NCBI RefSeq assembly: GCF_000469505.1
Contig: NZ_KI272843.1
Coordinates: 49,903 to 59,021 of the forward strand
Reading direction: 5' to 3'
Length of the DNA stretch: 9,119 bases
Source of the DNA: Leptotrichia sp. oral taxon 215 str. W9775
GTDB taxonomy: Bacteria > Fusobacteriota > Fusobacteriia > Fusobacteriales > Leptotrichiaceae
This document shows positions 6,292-9,119 of the stretch, in pieces. The notes under the pieces are model-generated. The model saw nothing but the letters and a program-made list of their open reading frames with translations, was not told where the DNA came from and ran no database searches. Made by a program: the position numbers and the translations under genes. The number at the start of each line of letters is the position of its first letter. Positions within the stretch are counted from its first letter, which is position 1.

Positions 6292-8331
6292 ATGAAAAAA
6301 CTGATATTTTTAGTACTTACTGCAGGAATGATGCTGTATGGAAAAGAAACTGCAAAAACAAATTCCAGTCAGAAAAAATATGATGACAAGTCACTTATTC
6401 AGGATTTGAGTAAGACTGACAGACCACAGGATGATTTTTTCAAATATGTAAATGGAAACTGGGATAAAACAACAAAAATACCATCGACAAAAGGAGGATG
6501 GGGAGTAACTGATGAATTGATTGAAAAAAATCAGAATTTTCTGAAAGAACTTATAGGAGAAATAAAAAATAAGAAATTGCCTGAAAATTCAGAGGAATAT
6601 AAGCTTATTACTTTATATAATTCATATTTGAATACTGCCAGAAGGGATAAGGAAGGGATTAATCCGATAAAAGAGGATCTGGCTGCAATTAATGCCATAA
6701 AGAACCTTGATGACATCCAGAAGTATACAGTGAAAAAGACAAAGGATGGCTCTAAACTGCTTTATGACTGGTCAGTGGCTACTGATTTAAATGATGCGAG
6801 AAATTACGGAATATTCTTAGTTAATCCAAAATTAGGTTTGTCGAGATCATATTATCAGAATGATGAAGAGGAAGATAAGGAAATATTAGATGAATACACA
6901 AAATATGTAAATGATATGCTTGGTTATCTTGGTGAAAAAAATACAGAAGAAAAAGCAAAGAAAATAGTTGCATTTGAAAAGGAAATTGCTAAATTTCTTC
7001 TTACAGATGAAGAACAGGATGATATAACTAAATACAATAATCCTATGAAAGTAAGTGAAATAGCTAAGAAAATAAAAAATGTTGACATTCAGAAATTTTT
7101 AAAAGATGTGGGAGTTAATACAGACAATGTAAATGTGGAAGAACTTAAATATTACGAAAATCTTGATAAAATTATAAATATGTCAAATATAGAAGTTATC
7201 AAGGATTATATGAAATTCCAGTTAATATCAGGTTCTGCGGGAATTCTTGATGAAAAAACTTCCAACAGAAGTTTTGAATTTTATGGAAAAGTTTTAAGTG
7301 GAAGAAAAGAAAGAGATGCCATTGAAAAAAGGGCATTGGACTTTGTAAGTGAAGAACTTGGAGAAATAGTTGGAAAAGTTTATGTAGAGAAGAATTTCTC
7401 AGCAGAAGCTAAAAAAAATACTGAAGAAATGATAAAATACATAAAAATAGCTTTTCAGAATAGAATAAAAAACCTTACTTGGATGAGTGAAGAGACTAAA
7501 AAGGCTGCACTTGAAAAATTGAGTAAAATTAACTCAAAAATAGGTTATCCAAATGTATGGCGTGATTTTGGAAGTTTAAAACTTAACCCGGAAGATACAC
7601 TGTACAGCCAAATTTTAACTATAAAGAAATGGTATTACAGCTATGACCTGAAAAAAGTTGGAAAGCCTGTTGACAAAAATGAATGGGGTATGGATGCACA
7701 TGAAGTAAATGCATATTATTCTCCTACTGAAAATGAAATAGTATTTCCTGCCGGAATATTGCAGAGACCATTTTACTCTTTTGAATCCCAGCCTGGAGTT
7801 AATTTTGGAGGAATAGGGGCTGTAATAGGGCATGAAGCAACACATGGATTTGATGTAAGCGGAGCTTCATATGACGGAGATGGAAATGCAAAAGAATGGT
7901 GGCAAAAGGAAGATAAGGATAAATTTGATGCTGCAACGAAAAAGCTTGCTGATCAGTTTTCAAAATATACTGTTGCAAATGGTGTTCATTTGAACGGTGT
8001 ACTTACATTGACTGAAAATATAGCTGATTTAGGTGGAACAAATATAGCTTATGATGCACTGCAGCTTTATTTGAAGGATCATCCTGAAAAAAATGTAAAA
8101 TTTGAAGGGTATACACAGGAAGAACTGTTCTTTATGAGTTATGCAAGATCGTGGCGTGAAAAGATAACAGATGAAAGCCTTAAGAACTTAGTAAAATCTG
8201 ATCCACATTCTCCACCTTATTACCGTGTAAATGGTGTACTGGAAAATATGGATAGTTTCCACGAACTGTTTAAGACTAAAAAAGGTGATAAGCTTTATAA
8301 AGAACCAAAAGATAGAATAAAAATATGGTAA
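6292..8331 (+). CDS. Exported M13-family zinc endopeptidase (neprilysin/PepO-like), copy 2
   Basis: This 679-residue paralogue of the preceding gene matches it along the whole catalytic region. Its signal peptide (MKKLIFLVLTAGMMLYG) has a less clear cleavage site, perhaps after G17, and no lipobox. The linker is about 28 residues shorter: the PQDDF motif starts at residue 45 rather than 73. Catalytic set: NAYYSP (473-478), zinc site H514-E515-A-T-H518, E575 and D579 in ENIADLGG, and H639 and R645 in HSPPYYR; the end is IKIW. Spacing from the zinc-site Glu to the third ligand is 60 residues in both copies. Differences near the active site include HEATH versus HELTH, and RPFYSFESQPG versus FPFFDLKNSGPG just before it, so substrate preference may differ. 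GAAAGGA (6275-6281) lies 10 bases before the ATG. A strong terminator follows. Confidence 0.95.
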   Translation: MKKLIFLVLTAGMMLYGKETAKTNSSQKKYDDKSLIQDLSKTDRPQDDFFKYVNGNWDKTTKIPSTKGGWGVTDELIEKNQNFLKELIGEIKNKKLPENSEEYKLITLYNSYLNTARRDKEGINPIKEDLAAINAIKNLDDIQKYTVKKTKDGSKLLYDWSVATDLNDARNYGIFLVNPKLGLSRSYYQNDEEEDKEILDEYTKYVNDMLGYLGEKNTEEKAKKIVAFEKEIAKFLLTDEEQDDITKYNNPMKVSEIAKKIKNVDIQKFLKDVGVNTDNVNVEELKYYENLDKIINMSNIEVIKDYMKFQLISGSAGILDEKTSNRSFEFYGKVLSGRKERDAIEKRALDFVSEELGEIVGKVYVEKNFSAEAKKNTEEMIKYIKIAFQNRIKNLTWMSEETKKAALEKLSKINSKIGYPNVWRDFGSLKLNPEDTLYSQILTIKKWYYSYDLKKVGKPVDKNEWGMDAHEVNAYYSPTENEIVFPAGILQRPFYSFESQPGVNFGGIGAVIGHEATHGFDVSGASYDGDGNAKEWWQKEDKDKFDAATKKLADQFSKYTVANGVHLNGVLTLTENIADLGGTNIAYDALQLYLKDHPEKNVKFEGYTQEELFFMSYARSWREKITDESLKNLVKSDPHSPPYYRVNGVLENMDSFHELFKTKKGDKLYKEPKDRIKIW

Positions 8332-8338
8332 AAATTTT

Positions 8339-8407
8339 AGACTGTTCCCAAATAGAAAAATAGAAATATAAGTTTTTCGACTTTTCTTTTTGGGAAGGTC
8401 TTTTTTT
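8339..8407 (+). terminator. Rho-independent terminator after the peptidase pair
   Basis: AGAC-TG-TTCCCAAA (8339-8352) pairs with TTTGGGAA-G-GTCT (8389-8401) around a small internal bulge, followed by a T run (8401-8407). The 36-base loop can fold again, with GAAAAA pairing to TTTTTC. It begins 8 bases after the stop of the second peptidase gene. The loop is longer than in typical terminators. Confidence 0.8.
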
Positions 8408-8584
8408 ATGACCTAAATTCTAACAATTTAAAATGATGTATAATAGTTTTCAGAATCAAATGTAATTAAAACTGAAAGAAAGTATCATGGAGCATTTAAA
8501 TAGCTTTATTTTAAATCTCAGATTATGGTATAATTAAGATATATTGAAATTATTTATAGGAGAATAAAAGAGGGAGTGAATTTT
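8408..8584 (+). promoter_or_regulatory. Intergenic region with promoter of the ATPase-like gene
   Basis: No gene is supported in this 177-base spacer. TGG followed by TATAAT (8529-8534) forms an extended -10 about 50 bases before the ATPase start, with no good -35. Another TATAAT at 8439-8444 lacks context. GAGGGAG (8570-8576) is the ribosome site, 8 bases from the ATG. A second purine-rich AGGAGA (8558-8563) lies farther upstream. Confidence 0.5.
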
Positions 8585-9119
8585 ATGAGAAAGAAAGCTG
8601 TTCCCGTGGGGATTGAAGACTTTGAAAGAATAATAAATGAAGATTATTATTATGTAGATAAAACGTTATTAATAGAGGAATTATTAATAAACAGAGCTCC
8701 TGTAACCCTTTTTACAAGACCTCGACGATTTGGAAAAACGTTGAATATGTCAATGATTAAATACTTTTTTGATGTAAAAAATAAAGAAGAAAATAAAAAA
8801 CTTTTTGAAAATTTGAAAATATATAATAGTGAATATATGAGTGAACAGGGTAAATATCCTGTAATTTTCATTTCACTGAAGGATTTGAAAGAAGATACTT
8901 GGGAAGAATGTATTGAAAGTATTAAGGATATTATGCATAAAATTTTTAATGAGTACAGCTTTTTAAGAGAAAAATTAAATGTTGTTGAAAAAAGACAATT
9001 TGATAAAATTTGGGAAATAACAGGAAATGAGAGAAATTTTAAAACATCACTCCAAGATTTATCAAATTATTTAAATAAATACTACGGAGAAAAAGTAATA
9101 ATTTTAATTGATGAATATG
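8585..9119 (+). CDS. AAA-ATPase-like protein (AAA-ATPase_like / PD-(D/E)XK nuclease family), 3' end outside window
   Basis: The first 178 codons are present and open to the window edge. The protein starts MRKKAVPVGIEDFERII, typical of a widespread family that pairs an N-terminal AAA-ATPase-like domain (PF09820) with a C-terminal PD-(D/E)XK nuclease-like domain and usually runs to roughly 500-600 residues. Seen: YYYVDKTLLIEELL (21-34), a degenerate Walker A RPRRFGKT (45-52), and a Walker B that begins at LIDEY (174-178), where the window stops. The nuclease-like half is expected beyond the edge and is not observed. Family members are often multi-copy and patchily distributed in Fusobacteriota, Clostridia and Bacteroidota; their function is not established. 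It stands alone here, behind a terminator and with its own promoter. Start choice is backed by GAGGGAG, 8 bases upstream. Confidence 0.88.
   Translation, partial: MRKKAVPVGIEDFERIINEDYYYVDKTLLIEELLINRAPVTLFTRPRRFGKTLNMSMIKYFFDVKNKEENKKLFENLKIYNSEYMSEQGKYPVIFISLKDLKEDTWEECIESIKDIMHKIFNEYSFLREKLNVVEKRQFDKIWEITGNERNFKTSLQDLSNYLNKYYGEKVIILIDEY

Noticed and set aside
8339..8401. Terminator arms read as insertion-sequence terminal repeats
   Set aside because: No transposase lies between or near them, and the spacing and T run fit a terminator directly after a stop codon.
8487..8537. 16-codon frame (MEHLNSFILNLRLWYN) in the spacer before the ATPase gene
   Set aside because: Its ribosome site is poor, its end overlaps the predicted -10, and it has no recognisable motif. 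A chance frame is more likely.
1..9119. CRISPR array, tRNA, rRNA or riboswitch
   Set aside because: I saw no regularly spaced repeats, no cloverleaf-like sequence with conserved T-arm bases, and no long conserved leader ahead of any operon.

Overview
The window is AT-rich DNA, probably from a Fusobacteriota member of the Leptotrichia type. This is inferred from base composition, A-ending codon use, short lysine-rich signal peptides and an AAA-ATPase-like gene of a kind common in that group; it was not tested by any search. There are seven protein genes. The four on the left are read leftward and the three on the right are read rightward, away from a divergent intergenic region at about 3867-4084. 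No RNA gene, CRISPR array or transposase is visible.

Left block (94-1200, minus strand): a two-gene operon of a MarR-family repressor and an NAD(P)H-dependent FMN reductase / quinone-azoreductase-like flavoprotein. Its promoter is unusually clear: TTGACA, a 17-bp spacer, then TATTAT. Two near-perfect palindromes sharing the core ATCACTAnnTAGTGAT overlap it, one between -35 and -10 and one at the predicted transcription start. This looks like an autorepressed redox or electrophile switch. marR also carries an 11-base A run near its 3' end where any one-base slip truncates the protein.

Middle block (1234-3866, minus strand): mvaS then mvaA, encoding HMG-CoA synthase and class II HMG-CoA reductase, the committed steps of the mevalonate route to isoprenoids. 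All catalytic residues are present. The operon ends in a hairpin terminator that forms the centre of an 89-bp imperfect inverted repeat.

Right block (4085-8407, plus strand): two tandem, clearly paralogous exported M13 (neprilysin/PepO-like) zinc endopeptidases of 709 and 679 residues. Both keep the full catalytic set. They differ mainly in the linker after the signal peptide and around the substrate pocket. A strong terminator follows the second. Beyond it, a 177-bp spacer with an extended -10 leads to the first 178 codons of an AAA-ATPase-like gene that runs off the window at its Walker B motif.

Most of the window is ordinary metabolic and proteolytic gene content. The best candidates for a second look are the double MarR operator, the A11 tract in marR, the 89-bp inverted repeat, the peptidase duplication and the truncated ATPase. 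I found no convincing undescribed system.
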